Source: Paenimyroides baculatum (GTDB lineage Bacteria; Bacteroidota; Bacteroidia; Flavobacteriales; Flavobacteriaceae). Taken from it: DNA of 64,000 bases. The notes below the pieces were generated by a model. That model was not told where the DNA came from and ran no database searches. It saw nothing but the letters and a program-made list of their open reading frames with translations. Below are positions 63,223 through 64,000 of the stretch, piece after piece (within the stretch, counting starts at the first letter, position 1; each line of letters begins with the position of its first letter). The stretch is from assembly GCF_008629655.1 (NCBI RefSeq), contig NZ_VWSG01000005.1:186001-250000 (forward strand), written 5' to 3'. Position numbers and translations under genes: made by a program.

Positions 63223-64000
63223 TATAATTCTTTTTTTAATATTTTCACAATTTTACTAGCTGTATTGCCATCACCATAAATATCTTTACTAAAGAATCCT
63301 TCAAAGCTCATTAATTTTTTATAATTTTCTATTATAGCTTCTTCATTTATAGGGGAAAGGATATTATAGCCATTTTCGACTAATTCTATCCATTCTGTTT
63401 GATCTCTAAGAGTTAGACATAACTTCTGGAAAAAATAAGCTTCCTTTTGTAGACCACCACTATCAGTAATGACTGATACTGCATTTTTAATTAATTCAAG
63501 CATTTCCAAATATCCTTGAGGCTCAATGAAAACAATATTTGAATATTTTTCACTGAAATTCACGTCAGTTGTTGCCAAAATATTCTTTGTTCTTGGATGT
63601 ATTGGCAAAACAACCTTTGTATCTGATCCTCCTAAATTATTCAAACTATCGAATATAATCTCCAATTTCTCAGGTATTGTATTTTCAGCTCTGTGAATAG
63701 TTGACAAAATGTACTTCTCAGGTACAGACTCAATTTTTTTAGAAGGAAATTTAGAATAATAAAGTGCCGAATCAAACATTATGTCACCTACCACTTCAAC
63801 TTTTTTATCCATTGAGAGATAACCTTCAATTTCAAGATTTTTAACTGCAGCATTTGATGGACAAAATAAAACATCTGAAATTCTATCCGTTAAAATTCTA
63901 TTAACTTCCTCTGGCATTTTCATATTAAAAGATCTCAATCCTGCCTCTACATGCGCCAATTTGATATGCAATTTCGAGGCAACCAGTGCTCCTGCAAGCG
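63222..64000 (-). CDS. UDP-N-acetylglucosamine 2-epimerase (WecB-like), partial
   Basis: The frame is open to the window edge, so the N-terminus is missing; about 259 residues are visible. KLAHVEAGLRSFN...MPEEVNRILTDRISDVLF and STIHRAENT carry the active-site residues of the non-hydrolysing 2-epimerases, and ITDSGGLQKEAYF the nucleotide site. It would make a ManNAc-type sugar and is a second such enzyme besides CapG, so the polymer probably holds more than one 2-epimerised sugar. Confidence 0.88.
   Translation of the reverse strand, partial: LAGALVASKLHIKLAHVEAGLRSFNMKMPEEVNRILTDRISDVLFCPSNAAVKNLEIEGYLSMDKKVEVVGDIMFDSALYYSKFPSKKIESVPEKYILSTIHRAENTIPEKLEIIFDSLNNLGGSDTKVVLPIHPRTKNILATTDVNFSEKYSNIVFIEPQGYLEMLELIKNAVSVITDSGGLQKEAYFFQKLCLTLRDQTEWIELVENGYNILSPINEEAIIENYKKLMSFEGFFSKDIYGDGNTASKIVKILKKEL

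Overview
The window is a low-GC chromosome segment from a member of the Flavobacteriaceae (Bacteroidota). Evidence: type IX secretion (T9SS) sorting domains at the C-termini of large surface proteins, a 53-aa L34 protein, a perfect Bacteroidetes promoter (TTTG-N19-TAnnTTTG) in front of rpmH, a short CarB, and a Bacteroidota-type Cas12f relative. Genus cannot be fixed from the sequence; Flavobacterium or Myroides relatives fit.

Layout. 1-11 kb is mostly housekeeping: the end of a sodium:solute symporter, a phosphate-porin-like protein, prmA-clpS, a small GNAT-like protein, a hydrolase-transglycosylase pair, a WG-repeat protein, a TPR membrane protein, rpmH and carB. 11-26 kb holds three giant secreted proteins (1602, 850 and 2293 aa) with SprB-like, Ig-like, fibronectin-like and cleaved-adhesin-like modules and T9SS sorting signals. 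27.8-35 kb is a chaperone-usher-like fimbrial cluster with its own AraC regulator. 35.5-39.9 kb is a tripartite ABC-HlyD-TolC exporter. 40.2-43.3 kb is the most unusual part. 43.3-48.2 kb is decayed accessory DNA with dispersed palindromes, an IS110 transposase, a long hairpin that may be a structured RNA, and an XRE regulator. 49.4-64 kb is one long minus-strand surface-polysaccharide operon, including UDP-N-acetyl-L-fucosamine synthesis, an amidotransferase/HisH/HisF amidination set, glycosyltransferases and an initiating sugar transferase.

Main result. At 41467-43342 a sigma-70-like (ECF) factor and a nuclease-dead Cas12f/TnpB-like protein are encoded in tandem with 10 bases between them. 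The Cas12f-like protein lacks the acidic residue at RuvC-I (Ser by alignment) and RuvC-II (Met by alignment), and ends before RuvC-III and the zinc finger. Directly after its stop codon lie four copies of a 249-250-bp repeat. Each carries, on the same strand, a roughly 70-nt structured segment (a GGGTG/CACCC hairpin, usually a GTGAG/CTCAC pairing, and an ATGY/GCAT hairpin, often with a GNRA loop), followed by about 18-20 variable bases and, in three of the four, a T-run. I read this as an array of guide RNAs for an RNA-guided sigma-factor system. Nuclease-dead Cas12f paired with sigma-E factors in Bacteroidota has, to my knowledge, recently been reported to drive RNA-guided transcription. Features that look unusual here are the tandem multi-guide array, two region-4-like helix-turn-helix segments in the sigma factor, and a decayed second locus at 26.9-27.7 kb with two further scaffold copies and an inactivated paralogue of the 102-aa gene next to the array. 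I could not find a convincing target of the guides inside the window by eye.
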